This document shows, piece by piece, positions 36,030 through 48,317 of a DNA stretch of 64,000 bases. The position numbers were made by a program, and so were the translations under genes. This DNA comes from Macrotrachela quadricornifera (Eukaryota; Rotifera; Eurotatoria; Philodinida; Philodinidae). Under the pieces are notes generated by a model that was not told where the DNA came from, made no database searches, and saw only the letters and a program-made list of their open reading frames with translations. The stretch spans positions 962,656-1,026,655 of the forward strand of contig JAJEKB010020949.1 in assembly GCA_022393335.1 (NCBI GenBank). The letters are read 5' to 3'. Position 1 is the first letter of the stretch, and each line of letters starts with the position of its first letter.

Positions 36030-37090
36030 AATATTTTATCAAATATTTGTTTCATTTAGTGTTTTATATTATTATTTATATAATTGCTTATTAGACCATA
36101 ACACATTTGTCAATAAACGAAAAACAATCACCTATAGCCACTTCCGTTTCGCTTCATTAAATACAATCATATATGTCTTGAGTAACATTGTCATTTTGGT
36201 GGCTCGTCTAATCAGAGGAAGTAGTCATATTATTTTACATTATCATGGTTATAAAACAATCAATTCTATTAAAAACGATTATTCATATTTCACTATTTTA
36301 TTTTACTTTATCAACATTGAATATATAGATTATTCAATAGTAGTTTTTAATTAGCATTAATTTTTCGTGTGAAAATGCCCATTGGTTAAAATACTATTAC
36401 TCTACAGAGATATCAAAACATAATAATCTTTTTATATTTTCCTTGAAATGTAAGCATATCGAAAACAAATATTCCATTATTGCTTGTGAAAGTATAAAAT
36501 AATATGTCTTATTTCGAATAGATTTTTAAACGTAATTCATTATTTGTAAAAATGAATTTCAACAATTATGGTCCTTATTAGTTTTGTTTTCTTTATAAAG
36601 ACAAGAATTTCATTTTCATTATTTTCTTTGTTTGAGATCTATAGAAAAGAATGATAAGATTTTTATTTAATATAACTATTCATTATATGGAAGAAATGTG
36701 TACGTAAATAGAGCCAAACGTAGACACAAGAGATATGTAAAATAATTTCCTATGAATATTTAACTTCGCCTATTGATAATCATTTATATTATAATAGACA
36801 AACTTTTTCAGTTCGGAAACTCATATATTAAAGTTAGTTCTATGACGGTAGTGATTTTGCTCCTATGACTGTAAGTCGAAGATATTATGTAAAGGACCAC
36901 AAAGAACACTAGATTATTCATTTACAATCAAATACACAATCTTTAATACTGTAATCGAAGAAATAAAATATTCTATCACATATATGATCATCTGGTATTT
37001 TCCTTCTTTTCTTTCGTTCTCCTATTAACTCATATATGTTCGGATTTTTTTCTTTTCAATAAATCATATATACTTGGATTTTTCTTTTCT
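36030..37090. other. Intergenic spacer
   Basis: AT-rich; no supported gene. The frame at 35917-36354 is partly antisense to the preceding gene. Confidence 0.45.
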
Positions 37091-37375
37091 TACATACAAC
37101 AATTAGGTAAAGCAAATGGTATTCTATTTAGTCGTCATTTCTATAATCAATTTTTCAAAGCACCAGGTTCCCCAACATCACTTATGGAAGATGTTTCCAA
37201 TGAAGCACCGAAATCACTGCGAGAAATCGTTAGACTTCAAAGTATCACTGGTGATCAAGAAATGTTGAAATATGATTGTAAAAGTGGTTGTAAAACAAAC
37301 AGGTGTAAATATAAACAAGCAAAAGCCATATGCAACTCACGCTGTCAACATTCAGTAACATGTAATAATAAATAA
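37091..37375 (+). mobile_element. C-terminal cysteine-rich tail of an integrase-type transposon protein
   Basis: The translation ends with a Cys cluster, CKSGCKTNRCKYKQAK then CNSRCQHSVTCNNK, preceded by SLREIVRLQSITGDQ. The spacing C-x3-C-x4-C...C-x3-C-x6-C is the hallmark of the C-terminus of integrase-derived proteins of the KRBA2/Ginger-like kind (usually SxTGGQG followed by CNC..GCKT.RCKC.K). The DDE integrase core is absent, so this is a fragment. It reads open from about 37091 to the TAA. Confidence 0.55.
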
Positions 37376-38329
37376 TAAACAATTAGAATATAGTTGAATC
37401 TGTCTCTTTGATGCTTGAGATAATTTCGACGATTCATTTTATCGAAGCGGTAACTTCGATACGACAAGTAAGTGCAGGGAAGTACAGTGAGAGTATACCT
37501 TCCAGGAGTCCCGCTTTTCTCTTTTTAGCTTCAACCATTCACAGGAGCCTCTAGTAACATATATTGAAATAATCTTACTAAGATTAATTCGAAATCTTAT
37601 TGATTTTTTATTCAATAATAAAATAAATATTATTTTATAGGGTGTTACTTGACATTTTTCATTAAAAATAATTTGATTTGCTAGTTGTTTTGAAGAAAAA
37701 AAAAATATTTTGTTGAAATAAAACCAATGATTATTGCTTTCTTTAAATAGTCTGTTCTTTTGTAATGAAATAGTTGATATAATTTGCTGGTGATAGTGCC
37801 TTATGAAGAAGAACCTCTCATGAATCCATCTTATCTAAAATAAATCCTTTATTATTGAATTATTACGTCACTATAGAAATAGAGTTCGACAACGTTTTTT
37901 AGATGGATGATGTACACAAAAAATACCGATGAACATTTAAAGTTTCGCCTATTATCTCTATTACTTTATTAGGAATATATTTTGTCGAGCAATTTTAAGA
38001 ATTCAAAATATTTTGTATTAAAATAAAATTTAATAAATTTATTTTACAAATCTTACAAAAAAAATGCATAACATAATGTATAATTAAATCTATCAAAAGC
38101 ATACAGCAAAGAAAAAAAAAGAAGGTGTTAAGTGAGATATATTTCATTCTATCGATCATTACAATAATGGATCTTGGTTATCAAAAAGCGAAACGAGATT
38201 TTTTTCCATATGATAAGCGAAATCATTTGAAAATATTTATTATTTTAAATAAAAAAAAATTATAAAACAAATTTTTATTTTTAATATCAATCGACAAAAT
38301 ATTATTTTGCATCGATGTAGTTAAAAAGT
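37376..38329. other. Intergenic spacer
   Basis: No features beyond A and T runs. Confidence 0.4.
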
Positions 38330-39190
38330 TATTTCGATAATTGTTGTTGATTGTATTATTAAACTACTTGAACTATTTATTATTGTGGATTTTGTAGTGG
38401 TAATAGTTGAAGATGTTGTTGAAGCATTTGTTGTTACTGTTGTCGTTGAATTAAATGATTTACATTGTTTAATTTGAATATCATCAAATGCAACAGATAC
38501 TTCTATTGATTCAAATTAAACAACACTGAAATAAAATTTTTCTAAACAACGCCAATCATATGCAGATATTGCGACAATCCATATGAAAAAAAGGATTCAA
38601 AAAATCGATTGACAATGACACGATTTTAATCCGATTTTTTAGCCTTAAATATACACTTCATTTGATTTTAATCAATTTTTCGAATCTTTTTTTTTACATG
38701 GATAATACAGTAAAGTTATGTTTATATGAAAACATAAAGTCTTCATTAACCACATTACACATTGTTAAATTATCAAAGTCACATGAAAATGAAAGAAGAG
38801 AATTTTCATTAGAAAATTCTAATAAAGAATAGTCACATGATATTATTGATATGTTAATATCAAGAGCATATGCACTTTGAGCAATATCATCATTATCCAT
38901 AGAAAGATTGATTATACCCCATGTTCTATACATAAATTAATATTTATAAAAGAACAAAAATAATATGCCAACGTATATGTTGCCCGTATCATTTGTACTT
39001 GATCAGGAAAATCAAACAGCCATGCGTAGGCTTTAAGTTTATTTGATGCTCGTTGTCCATAACGATACTATTGAAAATTCAAACAAAATAATTCATTTGT
39101 ATCGATGTTTGAAGGTATTTTCATGGCTAAATATCTCACTTTTCCTTTTTGAATAGAATCATAATTATTTAATCGCATATAATGACCTGC
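38330..39190 (-). pseudogene. MAM-domain protein fragments with a Thr/Ser-rich tail
   Basis: Minus-strand pieces resemble a MAM adhesion domain. HYMRLNNYDS then RYLAMKIP and LFCLNFQY (39190-39070) fit the middle of MAM (GHYLxL...ARLxSP...CLxFxY). SCDFDNLTMC then FMFSYKHNFTV (38790-38700) looks like the start of one. VAFDDIQIKQC (about 38500-38470) fits the end of MAM and is followed by a mucin-like Thr/Ser stretch. Between the last two lies 170 bp of non-coding DNA, and a TAA stops the frame just before the FDDI piece. Introns could explain some breaks but not the TAA. It is probably a decayed secreted adhesion gene. Confidence 0.45.
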
Positions 39191-39892
39191 CTATTGCTAA
39201 CTCGTATGAAAAATATTTCATTGATCATTTATTAGATTTTTGATTGAGTTGAAGTTTTTTGTCTTAAAATATTGCACTGATGATTTTTGACAAACTTTAT
39301 AAAATTTGCTTCAAGCGAAAAAAAATATATGTTTCATAATGGTGCTGTCCATATTTTGGTTCTCGTAAATAAAAGAAAAAAAACCATACATAAATTTAGT
39401 TTTAATTGTTACAAAAAAATGAATTTGGAATGTTTTGAGTGAATATGAAATTAATTTTCAAAACAGAAACATTCATGTGAAAATAAAACTAAACAAATAA
39501 GATATATTTGAAGGGATTATTTATTATTGAGGATGAGACGTGGATCGACAAGGAAAAATCTTGATCAACATAACATGAAGATATGATCGTAGTGATTAAA
39601 TTTTAGTAAGGAAAAAGTTTATAATGTCTTAGAAAATGATATTTTTTCTAATTAAGTTTATTTGCATATATGGAATAACTAAAATATTAAAGGCGTCATT
39701 TTGTCCCATTTTTTAAATGTCATCATTTGTTTTGAGTAAAGAAATATTGATTTATAGATCTTGACAAATATTGATTTATTGTGAAAATGATTATTCGATT
39801 ACATTTGCTTTAAAAGCTAATGATATTTTTCTTTATAATAACAGTTGGAGACTTTCAAAAATTTGTAATATATTCAAGTTAATTATTGGTTC
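39191..39892. other. Intergenic spacer
   Basis: AT-rich; divergent promoter region between the MAM fragments and the cysteine-rich gene. No element was identified. Confidence 0.35.
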
Positions 39893-40254
39893 ATGTTAGA
39901 CTTTGAAAAAATGTTTAATTTTTCATTATTAATTTTAATGTTATCATTTATCAACAATGCTATTGCATACAGATGTGATTGTTACTGTCCTCATTTTGCT
40001 GGTATAATGAATTACTATTCATGTACAACAGTAGACTGTACTCATGCATGTGCCATCTCTCCTATTGATGCTTGTAGATTATCACTATCAGTGGTAGGGT
40101 AAGATTAATTATATTATTTTGATATTTCTATGTGTTTTAATATAGTTATTGTGGAACAAATTCGATTATGACTTCTTCTAAAATAATGATTTTCATCTTG
40201 ATTTCAATAATTATTCTCTTTCATCAATACTTTTATGTTGATAAACTTTCTTGA
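39893..40254 (+). CDS. Small cysteine-rich secreted or membrane-anchored protein
   Basis: Two exons, 39893-40098 and 40146-40254, join in phase across a 47-nt GT-AG intron to give 104 residues. A hydrophobic signal peptide ends about residue 25 (AIAYRC). A compact domain with eight cysteines in about 45 residues follows (CDCYCPHF, SCTTVDC, THAC, DACR and YCG). A C-terminal hydrophobic segment (IMIFILISIIILF) could be a membrane anchor or GPI signal. I recognise no family; such proteins are common in bdelloids. Methionine 7 is an alternative start that gives a tighter signal peptide. Confidence 0.75.
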
Positions 40255-42236
40255 ATTGTTTATATTGATATTTAAATATCATAAATTAATTTGATAGATT
40301 TTGAATTAATAAAACGATTTAATTGATATTTGTTATTTGAATATGTTTTATAAGTTTCATTTAAAAACAAAGATTCAAGCAGAATTTATTAAAGTTTATT
40401 AACAATAAAACATTGTTTTTATAGTAGTTTCATTCATAATTCGTATATAATTTTTTGTTTTACATAATCTAATACATTTTTTGAACAATGTCAAATATTT
40501 GTACTGATAAGATGCTATTGAAATACATTTGTTCTTTGTACGTTAGACATCGTCCTGTTAACGTTTCTGACCAAGTTTTGATTCTGAATTGTAAAATTTA
40601 AAAATAGAAGAGAAAGAGCTAAGTTTGTTATATAATCAATATGATTAAAAGAGGAATCTTCTGTTACGATTAAACTTGAAAAATATCTGCTCTGTAGCCA
40701 TTTTGGATAGATTATTCATTATAAAATTGCATCTTACTGTGAATCTGAATTTACAATCTTTATTGTTACAAAAAAATATAACATATGGTAGTCAAATAAT
40801 AAAGAAAAGAAGTAATAAAAGAGAAACAAATTTAGTTTCAGTGTATTTATATTTTGTTAAGCTTTTAGGTTTTGGTACTATGATGATAATTGTAATATAT
40901 GTTTGTATTTTAGCAAGCTTAAAAGAGTAATCAGATTGAACTTTGACAAAATATTAGTTTTATCGTCAGAAATGGTATTATTATCGTTTCGATTATCATT
41001 TCATACAGAAAAAATAGTTAGTAGTCAGCCTGAAATTATTTTTCGCATCATTCGTACATACGAATACTTTTTTTAATCGATTGAATGAGAGTTTGCTACA
41101 TTTCATTATATCAGCCATCCCTCACACCCTTAATTATCCTTATCCTTTATATAAGAATTTATTACTCTCTTGCTTTGTATTCGTTTGTATATTTTTGGCC
41201 TTACTTTTATCTTAGATTAGACTCTTTTATAATTCATTTACGTTACCAAATGAGAGACATTCAATAATTATTCTACTGTTGAATACAATTTTCGATAGTT
41301 AATTTCAAAGACAATTATGATAAATACAAGTGAACAAGAGGAAAAATCTAAAGCATCTATTCAGAACCTAGTTCTACTCGATTACAACGAAAAAATGATC
41401 ATGGTTATCGCGGTGAAATGGTTATACAATCTTTCAGTAGGTTCACGATCATTTCTCTTGTATTATATTATACGATATTCATCAAATGATGCTCAGTTTT
41501 ATATTATTTTCAAATAAATTTTATCTTGAGGGAAGATTTTTTTAAGAAGGAAATTAAATATTATAAAGTATTGTCCGAGGAAAGTGTAGGTCGTCTATGG
41601 AATTTCTGTGACTGACATATGGGATGAAGATTATGTGACATTACCTGTAACTCTGTCTGTCTTTGCGTGAAATTTCACATCCTGCTTACAATGAAAGTCT
41701 TGTTAAGATGGAAAGCATTGTCACCATACGAGATTTACCTATTAACCAATCGTATGTTTTTCTTTGATATTCATTTTATGAATTTGTGCCAAGAAAAGGC
41801 AATATGAATGATTTTCTCTCATTGGATTTTGATGAGAAATATTAATTTCTAGCACGAAAATTTTATCAAAAGCATCAATTTATTATCAATGTATTCAACA
41901 ATCTAAATAATAACTCACTAGAAAATAATTCAATTTTATTTCTTTTTTGTGGGTTTTTTCTTTTATTTCAAATTTTTATAGTAAAAAAAACTGAACATCA
42001 TATTATATACAAATAGGTCCTGTATATTGATTTGTATTTTTCAAGATAGTTATTTTTATTAACATACTTCTGTCCAATCAAGAAAAAATATAGATAACAC
42101 GGAATCCTTGCATCTAAGAAAGATGATCTCAGGGGAAAAGATTGACTGTTTTTTACGAAATATATAAATGAATTCTAAAAATTTCAAAGTCTAATAAACA
42201 GAAGGATTTCTGTTAAACAATTTTTATTCTTTAAAT
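40255..42236. other. Gene-free stretch
   Basis: Frames at 40676-40930, 41085-41267 and 41317-41517 have no homology and no splice structure that I could connect. The sequence is otherwise AT-rich without repeats. Confidence 0.45.
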
Positions 42237-44837
42237 TTATGTAAAAGTTAAACAAATATTATCTATTGCAAATTGTGTATCATTTTTAATTACATGTATA
42301 TTTTTTGTACCACCTGATGTTGAAAATATAATTGTATCTAAATTTGTATATCCATCAAATGTTATATAGGATGCAGTAAATACTTGAAGAGTAAAAGTAT
42401 TATTTGCAATAGTTTTATTAGTATTATATCCAACTATTGTTAACTGTAAATCATCATACCATGCTGAAGTAGCTACAGCAGAATATAAAGTAAAAAGATT
42501 ATTGTTAATACTTGCCATTATTATTGGATTACCATTATCATTATACATTCCGTTTCGACCACTGATTGTACCTGTATAATATCCACTTGTATTTGTATCT
42601 TTTTTATAAGAAAATGCATTTGACCATTTTATATTGTTATAACCGTTAGGAATTTTTTTCTTATGTGTTAGATCATCAAATGTTATAGCAGTATCACCAT
42701 TTGTACAGACTAAATATCATACAAAATAATATTATTGAAAGATTCTTTTCTCAAATATTGTTGAATAATCATTATACTGAAAATTAAAGGTCTATATCTA
42801 TTATTAATGTATAGTACTTATTTTTGAAAATTGTGGAAACAAAAATTAATCGTACTCTCAGAATGCATCAGTAGTATTTGAGGAAGAGCAAGTATAACAT
42901 AGATAAGTTCTAGAAAAAACGATCAGTTTTTAAAATCACTTCATAAAACAGATTTATTTTCATATAAAGAGTTTAAAAATTTATTGTGAAGTGTACAGTT
43001 TGACCTAATTGTATTGTTAAGATGCACTTGTTAGAAAACATTGATTTCTTAAAATCGACATGAAACATATCTGTGTAAAGTTTGTTTTAATATTGTGAAC
43101 AGAGCACTCATTCAAACATCGTTATTTCTATGGTATTCTTTTACTTTCATAGAGTGGATTTTTCAATGTGTCATTAGGATTAAAGTCTGTCCAAGAATTT
43201 ATACTTGTAAGCCTCTTATATAATAATGATTCAATTTTAACTTGACATAAACATACGTACTGCATGAGGTTTTAGCCAAAATAAATTTTTGAACTCTATG
43301 ATTACTGGAATCTGTCACTAGTATGTTTCCATTTGAGTCGAAAGCCATTGTCTGTGGATAATGTAAATGACTTGCTGATACTCCATCATCTCCTAGACAT
43401 CCAACTATACATTGAAATTCATTTTCTATCGATCGAATAATTCGATGATTATGGCTATCAACTATGTATAGATTTCTATCAGCATCAAGAACGATACATG
43501 TCGGTCTATTTAGTATGAAAATTACTGTAGCACCAAAGCCTGCCACGGTGATTCCATTCAATTGATCAGGCACAAAGCGTTGTATTCGGTTATTGTGACT
43601 ATCAGCTACATATAGATTAAGATTATTATCGACGAATATTCCATGGGGATGATCAAGCATGTTAGCCACTGGTCCAGGACAACCTGTGCCAGCTTTAACC
43701 ATTGTAATGTTTGTATTATTTTCAACTTCGATTTTAAAAACACGGTGTTTATCCGCTGACGAGCAATAGAGACTATTGTATATATCAACGAAAAGTCCTG
43801 TGCATTCACTATTGATATTTATTACAGTCTCACTATTGGATGCATTCAATGACCATTTATCAATGTCACCATTAAAATATCTATTATCAATATAAATATC
43901 GTTATGAACTGTGACAAAGAGACTCGATGAATTGATCACGTTTGCAAAAATAGTTTTGTTCAGAGATGACGATTCATTATACCATACAAGAATATGACCA
44001 TTGTTACGATTAACTATGTAAATGGCATTCCATTGATTAATAAAAATGCCAACAGGATATTGACCAATCAAACTTTCGTTGACAAATGTTGTAGCATTAG
44101 GTTGCCATCGTGCACATGGACTAAGTTTTGGTTGATTCAATGAACAACCTACTAATTAGAAGAGAGATCCTCTTTAGAAATGTACAAATTTTCAACAATT
44201 CAAATAATCTTCAGAGATTTTATTACGGAAGTTTTTAATATCTAATTACATCATAAGATAATTATTGAAAGCTTCATAAGTTTACGTGCATTTGTATAAT
44301 TTTGCGCAAGATTTTTTTCATTTATGAACAGAATCTGACAAAAAGAAGTCTTCCAAAGTCTTTCTCTAATCATATACAATATACATTGAAAAATCTGAGA
44401 TCATAAATGATAAGAACAAGATGACCTAGCCATTTAGAAAGATGGGTTTTGATATGTAGTATTATTTCTACGGAAGATATGATAGTATATCTTGAATAGA
44501 TGTTTTTTCGACTGATGTTTGACTCGAATAAAATATTATTTTTCTTTAATTCTTTACCTTAAGATTGCTTAATGATATGTATTTTGACAATTAATATTAA
44601 AAAGAAAAAATAAAAGAAATCTAACTGGTTTAAACATATGTGTGTTGATAGACGTGCTAATTTTATTTCTCTATTCTATTATAATAGACTTTTACGTTAA
44701 GATCAATGCTATATTAATGTTGATATATAGTTTGATAAGATAAATATATTACAATGCGATCGAAATATAGGAAAATATTTTACCCGAAGAAATGTCATTG
44801 ATCGAAATGATAATAATTAGCCAAATTGTAGAAACCA
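42237..44837 (-). CDS. Secreted NHL-repeat (beta-propeller) protein
   Basis: Three exons on the minus strand in phase: 44837-44783 (signal peptide, MVSTIWLIIIISIND), 44148-43261 (propeller) and 42709-42237 (C-terminal domain), giving 471 residues. The middle exon holds about six NHL-type blades, clearest at LYVADSHNNRIQRF, LYIVDSHNHRIIRS and ILVTDSSNHRVQKF, each preceded by a GIF/GCI/MAF...VD/LD/FD element. The protein begins after the signal with LNQPKLSPCARW, the entry typical of the large bdelloid NHL family. The last exon encodes a separate domain starting CTNGDTAITFDDL with IPNGYNNIKWSN, which I remember as a common C-terminal partner in these proteins. Introns of 634 and 551 nt. Secretion is clear; the binding partner is unknown. 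Confidence 0.87.
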
Positions 44838-46949
44838 TAATAGTCTGAAAAAATTTCTTTTGTATTGAATTCCTTATCGATATTTTTATTTTACTTTTCT
44901 ATTTTTCTCTTTTTTTCTCTATTATCTTTTTAAAGATCATTTTGGAAATTTGAGCAATAGATTTTACTTTATCATTGAAGAAATATTAAAATATTGTCAC
45001 GAACATTTTCCTGAGTTTCAGGAAATTTTTATAAATTATTTTATCATGTTCTCTATAGTCATTGACAATGAACTCCAATTTATGATAAATAAATTATCTA
45101 TTTAGTTGCAAAAAGTGTATTTGCATTATGATAATCATAAAATTGTCATATTCTGTTTCTCTAATATTTTATCTATATAAATATTTATTTTGTTTTGTAT
45201 GAAGTATAAACGAGAGGAATATACTAGTAAAATAGGATGAAAAATCCGATATTTGAATTTATAGAGAGTTTAGTTTCGCGTTCAACACTAGCAAGATATA
45301 TTCGAATTCATCGGTATCTTTTCTTACATCGTAATTCAATAAATTCTTAGTGATAAATAGATAAATTTTTTTTTCATATTAAAGTTTATTTCTTTGTTGA
45401 GTACTCAGTTTCCACCGGTAATAACTTGATAAATAGATTTATTTTAAATCTTATTTTTACTGCATCTTTTTCGATAAAGTGAGCAGAAAATCTTCAAATA
45501 TATTCGTTGATATTGAGCGGTTAAAGAAAGAAATTCTCACTGATACTTTATGAATCTTGATTTTCAAAAACGATTTATCATCTGAATCAAATAATATTTC
45601 AATCTATAAACAGATAGTTATTGATACAATATGAAAAGGTTATTTAATTCCATTTTTTTTATATAAAACAGAATTTCTTTTCACTAATCTTTCTACAATT
45701 AGTTTAGACAATGCTGATCTATATATCATCTGGATAAAGAGTTGAATGAAATATAGATGTTAAATTATGTAAGACTTTTTCCTTTGTTCCTATCACGAAA
45801 AGTACTGCGCTAATTTTTATGAAGCTAGAAAAATTTTCAACACTATAAGAATCATTCACCTTATATTTACGTTAGACTATCGATTGAAAAAATCTTGTCT
45901 TTTCTCATTTATCAATATGGACGTTGATACTATTGGAACTGCGTTAGTTTTATTAATATTTTTTTATCAATATGTGACATCAAATAATGATTGCATTGCG
46001 ATTCATTTACAGAAGCTTAAAAAAATATTTTCATTTTTATGTAAAATATCTAAAATAGATCTAGTGAACCACCTGAGTTGATTCATCATATTAAATGGAT
46101 TCATAAGATATGAGAGCTAGAAATTCAGATAAGTGTAGAAAACAATAATTTTGCTATAGTTTTAATTAATAAACTTGTATTTTCATTCAATAAAACTGAA
46201 GGAATGATAATGTCCTAAATAGGAAGATAAATACTCTAATATAAATACTTTGCTTTTAGAATCTATGATATTCATGGTTGATCTATTTTGCATGTGTTTT
46301 GCATAAATAAAATAAAAAATGTCGTTCTAAAAATCATGATGACATAGATAGAGAATTTTATTATTGTCTCCATAGATAGACAAATATGACAAAGCTTTAA
46401 TTTTCTGTACTGATATAAGTTTCACTTATTCAACATACAGCAGATTCGAACGTGACTAAATCTTAGAACAGTAATTCAGGTGAGATTGAGTCTAATTGTG
46501 TCCGCTTAAGGTTAGGCCCAAGTCTATACGCTCCACTGCCTATGGTTATATTAGTGAAAGCTTCTATCATCAAACTAATAAGATTAAAATATTAGCGACT
46601 CTTGTCTTGTTTAAACAGAGATATTCGAATCTTAGAATATTTACAATGTATATAGATTGCTTACAATTCAATATTTTAACAGTTTTATTTTCTTTTTTTC
46701 AAAATGAAATATATTTTTTTCTTATAGAACTTAATGAGTTCTATTCAACCATAATATAAAAATAAAATAAAAACTCTGTTATTCAAATATTGCATTGTAA
46801 GCAAACATAAACAATAAAGAAAATGTCTTGTTATTTTATTTATTAAAAATTTTCTGTAAATATTTATTCAAATAAAATAGAAAATACAAAATTTCACATC
46901 TTTGTTTCTGAACGGCTTCGCTAAAAAGAGTTTTCCTTTAGAGACTTAT
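44838..46949. other. Gene-free stretch between two minus-strand genes
   Basis: AT-rich. Frames at 45884-46081 and 46496-46759 have no support. 46780-46949 is probably the 3' UTR of squalene synthase. Confidence 0.45.
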
Positions 46950-48317
46950 TTATGTTTTAAGATTTTGATTACATAATTTTTTCAATTGATTAACAAGTTT
47001 ATGCATATCATTAGTGTTAGTATTAACACATTTTGGTATCTTGTGTTCAATCTTGGTAATAAAAATATTAAACCAATGGTGCACCTCATATAAAGTCGAG
47101 CAATTCAACATTAATTTACAAGCGAGACCTTTGCGTATTTTTACAACTGATGTAAATACTGATGGATTATTATATAATTCAGCGAGAGTAGCCATGGCCA
47201 TGACTTGTGGAATTGCACAAAACTTAAATACTTCAGGATGTTTAAGACGACCAAGATAGTCAATTACATCAGGCACATGAACAAGTGAATCCATCACCAT
47301 ATGATTTAAACATTTAATACTTCGTTCTCCATTAGGATTCGTCATAAATTCAGAAAGTTTATCTGCATAATTCTGCCATATTTCTTTTGGCCACCATGTT
47401 CGACCTGCTTGAAGATCTTCGAGATAATCTCGAATTATATTTGTTTTCTGTAAAAAGAGTCCCATACCGTTGCTGAGATGCTCACAATGACATAGATCTC
47501 TATCTTCTAATTCACTCTGAGCAAAGAGAGCTGATAAACCATAGCCAACAAGACCCGCAACGTAATGGCAGTACAGATTGTAGCGACTTATCGTGTCTAT
47601 TGAGTCATTTTTATTCACATAATCAGCCATTCCAGCTCCCATTCTTTCCGTTATGTTTGAAATAATAGATTGATATTTACCATCAAGTAATTTAAACACG
47701 TTAATAACTTTTCCAAAATTCTCCAATAATATTTGATAATCTTTTGTATCACCTATATTACTGATTGACCAATTATCAATTAACAAATTCTTGTGAAAAT
47801 TTCGTAATAATATGATCTTCCGATCATTAGGATATTTTATATCGTCTTCAATACTATCAAGAGCACGAAGAACAAGATAAAATATACATACTGAATCTTT
47901 TATTGATTGAGGTAGTTGTTGTATAACAACTGCAAATGAACGACTAACTTTGTTTAACGTTGCATAACAATAATCTAGATCGTTCAGTGTGTAAGCAGGT
48001 TCATTTAACGTATTTTTCGGCACTTTTTTAATATATTCACCGAATTTAATTTTAAAAATTGCAATAATTTCACTGGGGTAGAGAAGTGAAGCTGCTAAAT
48101 CCTTTAATACATGAGGAATATGTAACCAGTTTCGTACTAAAATTCTTATTGCATTCAGTTTTATTGATTTGGTATCATGATTACACTTAATATTAGACAT
48201 TGCTGAACAGTAAAAGTAAGAGAAAATGTATAAAGTAATATAAATTAAACTACCAATGGTACCAAACATTGTTAAAAAATACATAATAAAAGAAAAGTAA
48301 GAATTTTTATTTTCCAT
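46950..48317 (-). CDS. Squalene synthase (farnesyl-diphosphate farnesyltransferase)
   Basis: Condenses two farnesyl diphosphates to squalene with NADPH, the first committed step to sterols. Intronless, 455 residues. Both Asp-rich Mg-binding motifs are intact: D154-S-I-E-D in YLVLRALDSIEDD and D297-Y-L-E-D in NIIRDYLEDLQAGRTWWP. SRSFAVVIQQLP (125-136), YCHYVAGLVGYGL (249-261) and FCAIPQVMAMATLAELY also match the family. The arrangement of the anchor is odd: animal enzymes carry a C-terminal hydrophobic tail, here absent (the C-terminus is polar, KLVNQLKKLCNQNLKT), while residues 8-38 form one or two N-terminal membrane helices in an extension of about 75 residues. Lack of introns in an intron-rich neighbourhood suggests retroposition or transfer. 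The catalytic core looks fully functional. Confidence 0.95.
   Translation of the reverse strand: MENKNSYFSFIMYFLTMFGTIGSLIYITLYIFSYFYCSAMSNIKCNHDTKSIKLNAIRILVRNWLHIPHVLKDLAASLLYPSEIIAIFKIKFGEYIKKVPKNTLNEPAYTLNDLDYCYATLNKVSRSFAVVIQQLPQSIKDSVCIFYLVLRALDSIEDDIKYPNDRKIILLRNFHKNLLIDNWSISNIGDTKDYQILLENFGKVINVFKLLDGKYQSIISNITERMGAGMADYVNKNDSIDTISRYNLYCHYVAGLVGYGLSALFAQSELEDRDLCHCEHLSNGMGLFLQKTNIIRDYLEDLQAGRTWWPKEIWQNYADKLSEFMTNPNGERSIKCLNHMVMDSLVHVPDVIDYLGRLKHPEVFKFCAIPQVMAMATLAELYNNPSVFTSVVKIRKGLACKLMLNCSTLYEVHHWFNIFITKIEHKIPKCVNTNTNDMHKLVNQLKKLCNQNLKT

Noticed and set aside
37091..37375. Metallothionein-like protein
   Set aside because: The cysteine pattern together with the preceding SITGDQ stretch fits an integrase-derived C-terminus better, and there is no independent start or small-gene structure.
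47014..47259. Plus-strand frame of 81 residues
   Set aside because: Antisense to the squalene synthase coding region, hence a shadow.
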